From Escherichia coli (GTDB taxonomy: Bacteria; Pseudomonadota; Gammaproteobacteria; Enterobacterales; Enterobacteriaceae): 64,000 nt of DNA. Position 1 is the stretch's first letter; every line of letters begins with the position of its first letter. Below, piece after piece: positions 30,144 through 38,539 of the stretch. Below the pieces are notes generated by a model that worked only from the letters and a program-made list of their open reading frames with translations, was not told the DNA's origin and did no database searches. Where the stretch lies: the NCBI GenBank assembly GCA_021307345.1, contig CP089930.1, forward strand, positions 1,922,001 through 1,986,000, written 5' to 3'. The translations under genes and the position numbers were made by a program.

Positions 30144-30200
30144 CGCATTTGATAGTTAATTTATTGATCTAATGTTTATATTTTGAATTGGATAAATGAG

Positions 30201-30226
30201 TAACCCCCATAAGTACCCCCAAATGG
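30201..30226. repeat. Possible integrase arm-type repeats
   Basis: Two close direct units of the type (T)ACCCCCAnAAG / TACCCCCAAATGG lie 60-80 bases inside the left core of the islet. A diverged counterpart, TAACACCCCCTAATGCACCC, lies at 31656-31680 inside the right core. Such paired repeats often mark arm sites of tyrosine integrases; no integrase of this islet survives. Confidence 0.4.
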
Positions 30227-30257
30227 TTTTGCGTGTGGAGTTTGGGGGGATTCCGGG

Positions 30258-31295
30258 CTACTTTTCCGACTCTTTATTCCACTGTAGTAAACTGGCGATA
30301 TCCTTCTCGCCTTCGGCTTCTTTTAAGCGCCGTTGTTGTTCGGCAAACTGAACATACTCCGCCTGCGCTTTTTCATCGGCCATTTTCTTGCTGATTTTAC
30401 CAGCGCCCTGTAGAACCTCTCGGTCGTTAAATTGCAGGAACTGATCCAGCTTATCCTGCCAGTCGCGCAAAAAGACCTGCTGACGACGACGGGCCTGATC
30501 CTCGGCAAAGTCCAGCCACATATTAACCACGCGATTAAGTTCGCTGACCTCATCCTGGGTGAGATAATTTTTTGCCACCGTCACGTCGCCCTTACGTACC
30601 TCTTCACCTTTATAACTGGTCAAGCCCATGTGCGGCTGGCTGGCATCTGCTCGTTTGTGGATGAGTTCCGCAGCGGTATGCCCGGTACAAGCAAAATGCA
30701 GTTTATTCTGGATGGTTTGAAAAAATTGCGTGGTTTCTTTTAGCGATGGCTGATAGTCGGCAGCTAAAGCAAAGATCTCCCGCACCCGCAAATATACCCG
30801 ACGCTCGCTGGCGCGAATATCGCGGATGCGTTCGAGCATCTCATCAAAATAGTCGGGCACAACCGATGAACCGACAGGCGGATTCTTCAGTCGCTCATCG
30901 TCCATCACAAAACCTTTGATCAGGTATTCCTGAAGCGTCTGCGTTGCCCACTGCCGGAATTGTGTGCCTCGAGGGGAGCGAACGCGATAGCCGACAGCGA
31001 GAATGGCTTCGAGGTTGTAATGGTCTATCTCTCTGGAAACCTGACGTTTTCCTTCCTGGCGAACTATCCGGAATTTCCGGGTGGTTGAGTTTTGACCAAG
31101 TTCACCTTCGGAAAATATATTGATTAAATGTTCGTTAATGGTGCGAACATCTTTATCGTACAGTTCAGCCATTGCCGCCTGGGATAACCAGATTGTGTTC
31201 GACTCAAAGCGACATTCAACACGCACTCTTCCGTCACCGCTGGCAAACATAATAAATTCGCCTGCTGGGGGTTGGGTTAAGTCTTTGTCTGACAT
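30258..31295 (-). CDS. rhuM: RhuM-family protein
   Basis: 345 residues matching the RhuM virulence-protein family, first described in a Salmonella pathogenicity island also at selC. The N-terminal third has a putative helix-turn-helix region (WLSQAAMAELYDKDVRTINEHL, near residues 32-53, and REIDHYNLEAILAVGYRV near 90-107). The rest is helical and charged, with a C-terminal coiled region. A strong GGAGG lies just upstream of the ATG. No enzymatic motif is evident; the role in virulence or phage defence is unproven. A stump of a second copy lies at 29960-30008. Confidence 0.88.
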   Translation of the reverse strand: MSDKDLTQPPAGEFIMFASGDGRVRVECRFESNTIWLSQAAMAELYDKDVRTINEHLINIFSEGELGQNSTTRKFRIVRQEGKRQVSREIDHYNLEAILAVGYRVRSPRGTQFRQWATQTLQEYLIKGFVMDDERLKNPPVGSSVVPDYFDEMLERIRDIRASERRVYLRVREIFALAADYQPSLKETTQFFQTIQNKLHFACTGHTAAELIHKRADASQPHMGLTSYKGEEVRKGDVTVAKNYLTQDEVSELNRVVNMWLDFAEDQARRRQQVFLRDWQDKLDQFLQFNDREVLQGAGKISKKMADEKAQAEYVQFAEQQRRLKEAEGEKDIASLLQWNKESEK

Positions 31296-31368
31296 GTCGC
31301 CTCCGTTAAAATCAAATCCGTAATGCTATAACCCACGTAGTATGCCAGAGAACTGTATGTGAACAGTG

Positions 31369-31609
31369 TTATTTTGCTGATAACGCTGACGGATAGTGCT
31401 TCGCTACAATGTCATTCATCTTATCCACCAGTGCCAGTCACTTGAATGTGATATGCCCACTGCCTTTCTGGTAATAGCGGATGACAAATAAATCGTCATC
31501 AAATACCTACTCATGCGGGTGAGCACGAACGAAGTCCATAAACCGAATCGCAACGTCATGCCGGTTATCGGGGATGGGGTTGCCATCCAGCTGAAACCTA
31601 TTGTTATAC
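31369..31609 (-). pseudogene. Decayed C-terminal part of a DUF4942-like gene
   Basis: Read on the minus strand this gives MYNNRFQLDGNPIPDN, then a phrase ending RAHPHE, a TAG stop (31507-31509), VFDDDLFVIRYYQKGSGHITFK, a TGA stop (31438-31440), and a final stretch ending YPSALSAK. It resembles the end of the DUF4942 protein that follows cbtA-type toxins in many E. coli islands. Two nonsense codons and loss of the front two thirds show that it is dead. The family name is from memory. Confidence 0.65.
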
Positions 31610-31774
31610 ATCACATTTTAAACATTATGGGGGTGCTGAAGTTTTGACGGGAAAATAACACCCCCTAATGCACCCAAAAACAACGTGATTTAGTTTGAAG
31701 TTGATTGACCTCAGAATACAAGGAAGGCTTGATATAAATGGGATTAAACGGGGATTTGTTGACGTCGGGAGAGT

Positions 31775-31810
31775 TCAGTAGAGGCATTTTGGCGGAAGAT
31801 CACAGGAGTC
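31775..31810. repeat. attL of the P4-like satellite (copy of the selC 3' end)
   Basis: The core 31788-31810 is identical over 23 bases to 43412-43434, the 3' end of selC plus two bases. The two copies bound the 11.6-kb satellite. The bases just before the core (31775-31787) instead match the islet copy at 30110, so this site is shared by two neighbouring elements. Confidence 0.92.
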
Positions 31811-31868
31811 AAAATTGCCATATAACCATTTGATTCAAATCGTTTATATTCTTCTATTATAATTCATT

Positions 31869-31888
31869 TATACACATCCTTATACATA
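31869..31888. repeat. Integrase arm-type site, left end of the satellite
   Basis: TATACACAT-N3-TATACATA, 59 bases inside the left core, is repeated at 43283-43302 inside the right core with 17 of 20 bases identical. This fits the arm sites of a P4-type integrase; assignment is by position and repetition. Confidence 0.6.
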
Positions 31889-31936
31889 TAATATCTATCG
31901 ATTAATTTTTACACGTATCTTCACGCACGTTAACTC

Positions 31937-32241
31937 AGGAAAAAAATTTTTTTTCGAAAGAACTGTTCACACTGTTCACCTTTCTTTTTTCTCCTTTTAT
32001 TTCAGTATGATAGGTGGTGAATGATGGGTGAAGGGTGAACATTCGATTCTTCACCTCCGGCATTCTGCCGGTGTGACTCATACCGGTGATTAATCCCCCG
32101 TACTGAAAATCACACAGGGAGAAAAAAGTTTTTTTTGATTTGATTGTTCACACTGTTCACCTTTCGTTTTTCTCTTTTAATTTCAGTGTGATAACGGGTG
32201 AATATACGGTGAAGGGTGAACAGTGGATTGTTCACCTTCGG
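31937..32241. repeat. crr, cis replication region of the P4-like satellite
   Basis: Two imperfect direct repeats of about 125 bases (31937-32060 and 32116-32241) are separated by about 55 bases. Each begins with an A/T-run and contains several copies of the alpha-protein decamer GGTGAACAGT or its complement (for example at 31962-31980, 32032-32041, 32143-32162, 32213-32222). This is the known layout of P4 crr, which alpha needs in addition to ori for replication. Confidence 0.88.
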
Positions 32242-32254
32242 GGAATTCAGGGAT

Positions 32255-32279
32255 AAAAAAAGACCGGCAGATGCCGGTC
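32255..32279 (-). terminator. Terminator after alpha
   Basis: A GACCGGC/GCCGGTC stem (32262-32268 with 32273-32279) is followed on the minus strand by seven T. It ends the leftward early operon just beyond the alpha stop codon. Confidence 0.9.
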
Positions 32280-32286
32280 AGGTGGG

Positions 32287-34620
32287 TCAGGTTGTTGCAG
32301 GGTCGTCACATTTTGGCAGCCAGTCGCCGTAGCTTTCCTCTTTCAGCGTCAGGTTGGTCTGTATCCCCTGTTTGGTATGGCGCTTCTTGTAATTCAGTCC
32401 GTATTCCTTCAGCATCACCGGCAGCCCCAGCCCGAACATTTTCAGACTGAGTACATTCCGGTAGCCGTTTGCTTCCATGTAGGCCAGATAGGCGTGATAG
32501 AGGTATTTACGGTAATTACGCGGGATGATACTGGCGTTCCCCATATACATGCCGCTGGTCTGCGGCAGGGTTTCCAGATAGCCGATAAAATCAAACGTCG
32601 GGTCGGCATCCCGTTTGATGTTCAGCGCCTCGTCTGAGTTCTGCTGGGACTGAAGCAGTGACCGGGCGAGCATCGGGTCGCTGAATTTCTGCATCAGGTG
32701 ACGCACGATGACCGCCAGCTCGCGGGTGATTTTGTCCTTAAGCTGCGGGTCGCGCTCCTGCGGGGCTATCTGTTCCGGGAAGTGAATAATCACCCGCCGG
32801 CGTGACACGCCGCCGCTGCGGTCGGTGAAGCGCATCGGGTTATTGTTCACGGCCAGAATCACCGCCGGGATGTGCGTGGAGTACGCATCCCGGTATTTCG
32901 GGTCAACGGACACCGCATCGCCGCCGGTGATGGCCTTGAGTCCGGCTCCGTCGCCGCTCCATTTTTCCTGGTCCGGCAGGCGTATCAGTGAGAAGCCAGT
33001 TAACGCGGCACGTTCACGCGGGGATTCCAGCGTCTCGATGGTGGCCGACGTGGCGTTATCCTCCCCGGCCAGCAGGGTGGCTATTTCGGCCATGATACTT
33101 TTGCCGCTGCCGCCGGGACCGGTCACCTCCAGAAAGAGCTGCCAGTCGTAGCGGTTTGCCAGCACCATAAACAGTGCGGCCAGAATCACGTCGCGTTTTT
33201 CCGCACGGCCACCGGCGGCACGGTCAAGCCAGCGCCAGAACGCGGGGGCGTGGGTTTCCAGCGTTTCACCGTCCACCGGCGGGGTGAAATCCACATCACA
33301 CAGGGTACGCATCCAGTGTGACGGACTGTGCGGGTGGAACGTGCCGTTCTGCGTGTCGAGCACGCCGTTACGAAAGCCAATCAGGCGGCGGGAGGGGGCT
33401 TCCTGCTGCGGAATAATCAGTTTCAGGGTGTCCACCACGGAGGCCACCTTCCCGGAGGAGAACGGCGCGCGCAGCCGCTGAAACAGCCCGGCCACATCCC
33501 GGGCAAAGTCCTGTGGCGGCAGCACCTTCCAGACACCATTTTCATAGCGGGACAGAAGCTGGCCGTTGGCATCGACCGCGAGCGCCTCGCCGTAATGCTC
33601 ATAGATACGCATGGCCTTTTCGCTGGTACTCATGGCGGAAAACTCCGCTTCGCTCATGGTGTCGAACGGGCTTTCAGCCGGTGGCCGGATGGCATCGTAA
33701 ATGGCCTTACGGGTGGCCTCCCCGCCGTACTGCGTGAAGGCATCATTCCAGTCACCGAAGACCGGCGGCAGGGCAACAACGCCCTCACACGCATCTGCGG
33801 CTGCGGCGGCTTTTTTCTGGCCGTCACCGCTGAGGTCACGGTCAGCGGCAAGGACAATCTGACAGGCGGGGTGCTTCTGCCGGGCAAGGCTGGCCAGAGA
33901 AAGGAGGTTCACGGAAGAAAGCGCCACCATCACCGTTTCACCGGTCAGGTGATGTACGGTAAGTGCGGTCGCGTATCCCTCCGCTATCCACAGACGTTTT
34001 CCGGCCTGATTCTGTCCTTCAAGGATGTGACAGGTGCCCCTGACCTGCCCGCCTTTCAGGGTGCGCTTACGGCCGTCAGCACTGATTAACTGAAGGTTAA
34101 CCAGTTCGCCACTGTCGTCATACAGTGGCACCACAAGGTCACCGGCGCGCCAGCTCACGCCACCGGCTCTGTGTGTGCCGGTCAGCATCCGGCATTCCCG
34201 GCCGGGAAAGCCCTTGCGGGTCAGGTAGGCGTTACCGGTTCCGGGACGGGTTTTTGCCATCAGGGTTTGTGCCAGTGCGGCGGCGTTCTTCCGGGCAGCG
34301 TCTGTTTCAGCGCCAGCGGCGGCCGTCACTGCCGGGTCAGCCGGGGGCAGGCTGCCGGTCACGGCAGCCACCTTTGTGGCCGCGTCGGACGGGGAGACAC
34401 CAAACACCTTTTCAACCAGTTTCAGGCCGTCACCGGCACCACACTGATTGCAGTACCAGGTGCCGCGCCCCTCCCTGTCATCAAAACGGAAGCGGTCACT
34501 CCCGCCACAGACCGGACAGGGCTGATGACGGTTCTTCAGCACCTGAATCCCCAGCGCCGGGAGAATACGCGGCCAGTGGCCGAGCGCATGGCTGACGGTG
34601 GCGGTTACGTTCATTTTCAT
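32287..34620 (-). CDS. Alpha, primase-helicase-origin-binding protein of the P4-like satellite
   Basis: 777 residues, the same length as P4 alpha. In order: an N-terminal zinc-ribbon and primase (CPVCGGSDRFRF and CNQCGAGDG, near residues 36-63), a TOPRIM-like primase core with LAADRDLSGDG (near 257), a linker, an SF3-type helicase with the P-loop TGPGGSGKS (near 494), and a C-terminal origin-binding domain. It primes and unwinds satellite DNA from ori and crr independently of host DnaA, DnaB and DnaG. It follows cnr after 14 bases. It is full length with all motifs, so replication should be functional. Confidence 0.96.
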   Translation of the reverse strand: MKMNVTATVSHALGHWPRILPALGIQVLKNRHQPCPVCGGSDRFRFDDREGRGTWYCNQCGAGDGLKLVEKVFGVSPSDAATKVAAVTGSLPPADPAVTAAAGAETDAARKNAAALAQTLMAKTRPGTGNAYLTRKGFPGRECRMLTGTHRAGGVSWRAGDLVVPLYDDSGELVNLQLISADGRKRTLKGGQVRGTCHILEGQNQAGKRLWIAEGYATALTVHHLTGETVMVALSSVNLLSLASLARQKHPACQIVLAADRDLSGDGQKKAAAAADACEGVVALPPVFGDWNDAFTQYGGEATRKAIYDAIRPPAESPFDTMSEAEFSAMSTSEKAMRIYEHYGEALAVDANGQLLSRYENGVWKVLPPQDFARDVAGLFQRLRAPFSSGKVASVVDTLKLIIPQQEAPSRRLIGFRNGVLDTQNGTFHPHSPSHWMRTLCDVDFTPPVDGETLETHAPAFWRWLDRAAGGRAEKRDVILAALFMVLANRYDWQLFLEVTGPGGSGKSIMAEIATLLAGEDNATSATIETLESPRERAALTGFSLIRLPDQEKWSGDGAGLKAITGGDAVSVDPKYRDAYSTHIPAVILAVNNNPMRFTDRSGGVSRRRVIIHFPEQIAPQERDPQLKDKITRELAVIVRHLMQKFSDPMLARSLLQSQQNSDEALNIKRDADPTFDFIGYLETLPQTSGMYMGNASIIPRNYRKYLYHAYLAYMEANGYRNVLSLKMFGLGLPVMLKEYGLNYKKRHTKQGIQTNLTLKEESYGDWLPKCDDPATT

Positions 34621-34634
34621 GGTGTTGTTCTCCT

Positions 34635-34955
34635 TCAGTGCAGTACCGGCGCTTTTATGTGACGGGCACAGAGTTCATCCATCACAACCAGCCCGAGAAA
34701 GGACAGCGACGGCGCGGCCTTCAGGGGGCCGGATTCCATTAAATCTTCCAGCAGGGCACAGGCTATCTGACGCCCTTTTTCCTCACCGTGCTGGCGCAGA
34801 TAAAAGCCTTCCAGCTCAGCGGCGATGGCCGCCTCCAGTGACTCAAGGGTGAGATGCGGGTAGCGGTGCTGACGTTCGCACACGGTCAGCCAGGCACAGG
34901 CGACAGCGCGACGGTAAAGGGCAGCGCGTAAGACGGGCGGTAAGGGTGTTTTCAT
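34635..34955 (-). CDS. Cnr (P4 orf106), copy-number regulator
   Basis: 106 residues, same length and place as P4 cnr, directly upstream of alpha. In P4, Cnr binds alpha and limits over-replication. It is Ala/Leu-rich and helical, with no recognisable catalytic motif. The identification rests on length, sequence likeness from memory and position. Confidence 0.88.
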
Positions 34956-35090
34956 TTGCTTTTCTCCCTGTGACAGATGACTGCATTCCGTGCCGGTTGC
35001 ATTAACTGATAAGGCATATCTGCGTCTCCTGAAGACGTGCGTATCCCTGCGCGAATACGCACATTTAATTTTTCGGGTGTCGTTTTTTAA

Positions 35091-35546
35091 TTACAGATAA
35101 TTGCGGTAACTGTTATCCGGGGTGATTTCCGGGTCAGGCTCCGTGCGGGGAATTTCCCGCCATTCCCGCGCCACCGGTGCCGCCCGGCTGACCGGAACAG
35201 GGTCCTGCGGGTAAATATCCAGATATTTTTCCCGCCATTTCTGTAATTCCGGGTCTCCGGCCATTTCTTTCAGTACCGCATGCCGGTTTACGGGGCTGCG
35301 TCTGAACAGGTCAGGACGGTCACAGGTAAATTCCCGCAGAAAACGCCCCAGCGGGATGTCTGTGGTGCGCCCGTCGGCGAGGATACGCACAAGGATACTG
35401 AATTTACGGCGGTACGGGTTCCAGACAATTTCCGGGCAGCGGTACGGCATTTCCCACGGAATACCGTCTTCCAGAATGCCGACCACGGCCACATCGGGAA
35501 AACCGGCAGAACGGTAAATCTCACCGGGCTGGGGAAAATCAAACAT
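35091..35546 (-). CDS. P4 ORF151-like protein
   Basis: 151 residues, the counterpart of P4 orf151, of unknown function. It starts 8 bases inside the end of epsilon and ends 136 bases before cnr. It is proline- and arginine-rich toward the C-terminus. No motif was recognised. Confidence 0.87.
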   Translation of the reverse strand: MFDFPQPGEIYRSAGFPDVAVVGILEDGIPWEMPYRCPEIVWNPYRRKFSILVRILADGRTTDIPLGRFLREFTCDRPDLFRRSPVNRHAVLKEMAGDPELQKWREKYLDIYPQDPVPVSRAAPVAREWREIPRTEPDPEITPDNSYRNYL

Positions 35547-35826
35547 GCGTCCTGTCTCCCCGGTCTTTCTGCTGGGCGAGAAAATCGCGGCACAGGCCTT
35601 TGGCTTTCAGCTCATTCAGCACAAAATCAATATCTTCATTCAGGTAGCTGAAAATATGCGGAATGTAGAGCTGATGCAGGCCGGAGAGTTCACGGTGAAT
35701 CAAATCACCCCCAACAAACCGGGATACGGCGCTGGCGCGGTTGAGCTTATGGTAAGCCTCAATGCTGAGGTGTTCACGGGCGTCATGACGCGCTGAGACG
35801 GTCTGAGGGGCTTTTTTATTACGCAT
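35539..35826 (-). CDS. Epsilon, helper-prophage derepression protein
   Basis: 95 residues, the length of P4 epsilon, which binds the repressor of a resident P2-like prophage and lifts its immunity so that the satellite can use helper late genes. I chose the internal ATG at 35826, which overlaps the kil-like stop codon (AATGCGTAA), over a longer frame starting at 35910. It overlaps orf151 by 8 bases. Confidence 0.9.
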   Translation of the reverse strand: MRNKKAPQTVSARHDAREHLSIEAYHKLNRASAVSRFVGGDLIHRELSGLHQLYIPHIFSYLNEDIDFVLNELKAKGLCRDFLAQQKDRGDRTHV

Positions 35827-36016
35827 TGGACACCTCCACCACCGGCAGACGGGCAGCAAGGGAGAGCACATAGTCACGGACAAGGGAACGGCGGGCGCTG
35901 CGTTCATCACCGGCTACGGTGCGAAGCATGCAGATACGGGGATGACGGTCTGCGCGACGGACAGCCGCAAACACAAAGACAAATTCAGGGTGTGAAGGGG
36001 TAAGGGTCGTAGCCAT
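35819..36016 (-). CDS. Kil/Icd-like small protein of the P4 early operon
   Basis: 65 residues starting [12 protein letters not shown] with a GGAGG ribosome site upstream. It matches the protein often annotated as host cell division inhibitor Icd-like in P4 satellites, at the place of P4 kil, just downstream of the CI immunity RNA region. The frame stays open upstream to about 36463, which can lead to a longer call (Ash/Icd-like protein), but that stretch carries the antisense immunity RNA. It overlaps epsilon by 8 bases. Confidence 0.8.
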   Translation of the reverse strand: MATTLTPSHPEFVFVFAAVRRADRHPRICMLRTVAGDERSARRSLVRDYVLSLAARLPVVEVSNA

Positions 36017-36039
36017 AAGGCAACCTCCGATAACAGCGT

Positions 36040-36330
36040 AAATGACGCTATCGCCGGAGTTTCCACGCTCGATGGCGATAGCCCAGACGGGGGTGGAAAT
36101 ACCGGCGTTATCGGAAACCGGCCAGCCCGGAGGCTGCCCCGCCTGAGCTACCATTGACTCTGCGGCATAATGAGCGGACGCGGGCAGAATGCACGGAGTG
36201 CCATTTGCTCGACTGACCACACACCACACCATAATCTGGCGCTCTGTGGCGTTGATTGCGACACAAAAAAAGACGCATGGCGCGTCATATGTCGCCGATA
36301 ACATACTCGGGTTTCCACGCCCGGCTGCCG
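36040..36330 (-). ncRNA. P4-type immunity region: CI antisense RNA with seqA, seqB and seqC
   Basis: In P4, a short CI RNA processed from the early leader carries seqB, which pairs with seqA and seqC in the same leader and stops transcription into kil and alpha. Here 36093-36110 (seqB) is complementary to 36049-36066 (seqC) in 15 of 18 positions, and a related GTTTCCAC segment lies at 36298-36318 (seqA). Order and spacing relative to the kil-like gene and vis fit P4. Exact RNA ends are not known. Confidence 0.7.
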
Positions 36331-36414
36331 ATTTTGCGGCAGCGGAAAAACTATATCCGCAAATGCCGGAAAAAGGCAAGCCAGAAAAAGGGAGTTTTTG
36401 CAGAGCGGGCATCA

Positions 36415-36681
36415 TCATGCGTCGTACCCCCGTTTGCGTCCGGCAATGCGCCCGGCCATCCATGCGGTGACTTCAGAGTGCAGCCAGGCCACATTTTTAC
36501 CGCCAAGACTCACCTGCGGCGGAAATTCCCCCTTACGGATGAGTTCGTAGATGGTCGAGCGTGACAGGCCGCACAGGTGCATCACTTCCGGAAGACGTAA
36601 AAAACGCTCCTGTGTGATGTCCGGCAGCGGCATCAGTGGCGTCACAGGGGCGGGAGACGGGGAAGAAAAAACAGCTTGCAT
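36415..36681 (-). CDS. Vis (AlpA-like), excisionase and regulator
   Basis: 88 residues, the length of P4 Vis. An AlpA/MerR-like helix-turn-helix spans about 27-75: [22 protein letters not shown], then [16 protein letters not shown]. In P4 it represses the PLL and Psid promoters and acts as excisionase. It lies between the early-leader immunity region and ori, as in P4. Confidence 0.92.
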   Translation of the reverse strand: MQAVFSSPSPAPVTPLMPLPDITQERFLRLPEVMHLCGLSRSTIYELIRKGEFPPQVSLGGKNVAWLHSEVTAWMAGRIAGRKRGYDA

Positions 36682-36960
36682 CGGGCTACCTCGTTAATGT
36701 CCATACAGCACCGGATAAGTCCGTCCGGCTTCGGGTAGCGCTTTATTTTGTGAATATTTTCAGCAGACGCAACAGGGGGGATTTGTTCCGGCAGCCTTAC
36801 AATGCTTGTGTATTTTTTGTTCATCTCCACTTAAAGTCATTTAAAGCCACTTAAAGCAATTCGTAATTTTTATAGTGAAATACAAATCGTTTTTTCTTAT
36901 TCATTCCCGGCGAATTAATAAAAACAAACAGTAATAAACAGCACAAAAAGCCCATCAACG

Positions 36961-37066
36961 GGTGAACAGTGGTGAACAGACGGTGAACAGTCATTACTGC
37001 GATTGTTCACCCTTTAACTTACTGTATTACTTATCTTTTTTCTTATGGTGAACAGAGGTGAACAGT
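36961..37066. other. ori, replication origin of the P4-like satellite
   Basis: Six copies of the alpha-binding decamer GGTGAACAGT/A are present: three in direct order at 36961-36970, 36971-36980 and 36982-36991, one inverted at 37002-37011, then two direct at 37047-37056 and 37057-37066, with an AT-rich stretch between the clusters and after them. This is the type I iteron pattern of P4 ori. The rest of the 553-base gap from vis to sid holds the divergent promoters and no gene. Confidence 0.88.
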
Positions 37067-37144
37067 AAAATATAAAAAAAACAAACAGTAAGCCGGTTTT
37101 TCCTGCGACCTTTTCCTGGCTTGCCGGTCTGAGGATGAGTCTCC

Positions 37145-37162
37145 TGTGTCAGGGCTGGCACA
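37145..37162 (+). promoter_or_regulatory. Ogr/Delta activator box of the sid promoter
   Basis: TGT-N12-ACA, the consensus for the P2 Ogr/P4 Delta activators, is centred about 80 bases before the sid ATG, fitting activation from about -55 of Psid. A second TGT-N12-ACA match at 37183-37200 lies too close to the gene for that role. Confidence 0.6.
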
Positions 37163-37234
37163 TCTGCAATGCGTCGTGTTGTTGTCCGGTGTACGTCACA
37201 ATTTTCTCAACCTGAAGTGACGAGGAGCCGGAAA

Positions 37235-37969
37235 ATGTCTGACAACACCATCCCTGAATATCTGCAACCCGCGCTGGCACAACTGGAAAAGGCCAGAGCC
37301 GCCCATCTTGAGAACGCCCGCCTGATGGATGAGACCATCACGGCCATTGAACGGGCAGAGCAGGAAAAAAATGCGCTGGCGCAGGCCGACGGAAACGACG
37401 CTGACGACTGGCGCACGGTCTTTCGTGCAGCCGGTGGTGTCCTGAGCGACGAGCTGAAACAGCGCCACATTGAGCGCGTGGCACGCCGGGAGCTGGTACA
37501 GGAATATGACAATCTGGCTGTGGTGCTGAATTTTGAACGCGAACGCCTGAAAGGGGCGTGTGACAGCACGGCCACCGCCTACCGGAAGGCACATCATCAC
37601 CTTCTGAGTCTGTATGCAGAGCATGAGCTGGAACACGCCCTGAATGAAACCTGTGAGGCGCTTGTCCGGGCAATGCATCTGAGTATCCTGGTACAGGAAA
37701 ATCCGCTCGCCAACACCACCGGCCATCAGGGCTACGTCGCACCCGATAAAGCTGTCATGCAGCAGGTGAAATCATCGCTGGAACAGAAAATTAAACAGAT
37801 GCAAATCAGCCTCAGCGGTGAGCCGGTTCTCCGGCTGGCAGGACTGTCAGCGGCAACACTCCCGCACATGGATTATGAGGTGGCAGGCACACCGGCACAG
37901 CGCAAGGTGTGGCAGGACAAAATAGACCAGCAGGGAGCAGTGCTTAAGGCCAGAGGACTGCTGTCATGA
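37235..37969 (+). CDS. Sid, capsid size-determination protein
   Basis: 244 residues, the length of P4 Sid. It forms an external scaffold that forces the helper phage capsid protein to assemble small heads that fit only the satellite genome. It is largely helical and rich in Glu, Ala and Gln. The ATG at 37235 has a GAGGAG ribosome site; an upstream in-frame start at 37169 is less likely. It is the first gene of the late operon and overlaps delta by 4 bases. Confidence 0.94.
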   Translation: MSDNTIPEYLQPALAQLEKARAAHLENARLMDETITAIERAEQEKNALAQADGNDADDWRTVFRAAGGVLSDELKQRHIERVARRELVQEYDNLAVVLNFERERLKGACDSTATAYRKAHHHLLSLYAEHELEHALNETCEALVRAMHLSILVQENPLANTTGHQGYVAPDKAVMQQVKSSLEQKIKQMQISLSGEPVLRLAGLSAATLPHMDYEVAGTPAQRKVWQDKIDQQGAVLKARGLLS

Positions 37970-38466
37970 TTTACTGCCCGTCGTGTGGACATGTTGCTCA
38001 CACCCGTCGCGCACATTTCATGGACGATGGCACCAAGATAATGATTGCACAGTGCCGGAATATTTATTGCTCTGCGACATTTGAAGCGAGTGAAAGCTTT
38101 TTCTCTGACTGTAAAGATTCAGGAATGGAATACATTTCAGGCAAACAGAGATACCGCGATTCACTGACGTCGGCCTCCGGCAGTATGAAACGCCCGAAAA
38201 GAATGCTTGTTACCGGATATTGTTGTCGGAGATGTAAAGGCCTTGCACTGTCAAGAACATCGCGGCGTCTGTCTCAGGAAGTCACCGAGCGTTTTTATGT
38301 GTGCACGGATCCGGGCTGTGGTCTGGTGTTTAAAACGCTTCAGACCATCAACCGCTTCATTGTCCGCCCGGTCACACCGGACGAACTGGCAGAACGCCTG
38401 CATGAAAAACAGGAACTGCCGCCAGTACGGTTAAAAACACAATCATATTCGCTGCGTCTGGAATGA
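37966..38466 (+). CDS. Delta, late transcription activator (double Ogr zinc finger)
   Basis: 166 residues, the length of P4 Delta: two Ogr-like zinc-finger units in tandem. The first has CPSCG and CRNIYC (near residues 4-36), the second CCRRCKG and CTDPGC (near 84-120). It activates Psid and the late promoters of a P2-like helper. The start overlaps the sid stop (ATGA). Confidence 0.95.
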   Translation: MIYCPSCGHVAHTRRAHFMDDGTKIMIAQCRNIYCSATFEASESFFSDCKDSGMEYISGKQRYRDSLTSASGSMKRPKRMLVTGYCCRRCKGLALSRTSRRLSQEVTERFYVCTDPGCGLVFKTLQTINRFIVRPVTPDELAERLHEKQELPPVRLKTQSYSLRLE

Positions 38467-38539
38467 GGGCTGCCGGTTAACCCCGGCCGTCGCCGCACAC
38501 CGTATTTTTATTCTTCAGCATGATGAGAAAGAGATAACG

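Noticed and set aside
30001-30257. A possible intact gene between the FliB-like gene and rhuM.
   Set aside because: Only short frames are found; the region is explained by the rhuM stump, an att remnant and arm-like repeats.
33328-34089. A 253-codon plus-strand frame inside alpha, and other plus-strand frames at 34125-34852.
   Set aside because: All are antisense shadows of the GC-rich alpha and cnr genes.
35819-36463. A 214-codon minus-strand frame (Ash/Icd-like) instead of the 65-residue kil-like gene.
   Set aside because: Only the last 65 codons have a good ribosome site and P4 counterpart; the upstream part is the immunity RNA leader and overlaps the vis end.
31937-37066. Repeated GGTGAACAGT units resembling a CRISPR or direct-repeat array.
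   Set aside because: The units are 10 bases, irregularly spaced, on both strands and match P4 alpha-binding iterons; there are no spacers or cas genes.
37183-37200. A second TGT-N12-ACA match as the Delta/Ogr box.
   Set aside because: It lies 35-52 bases before the sid ATG, too close to act from about -55 of the promoter; the match at 37145 fits better.
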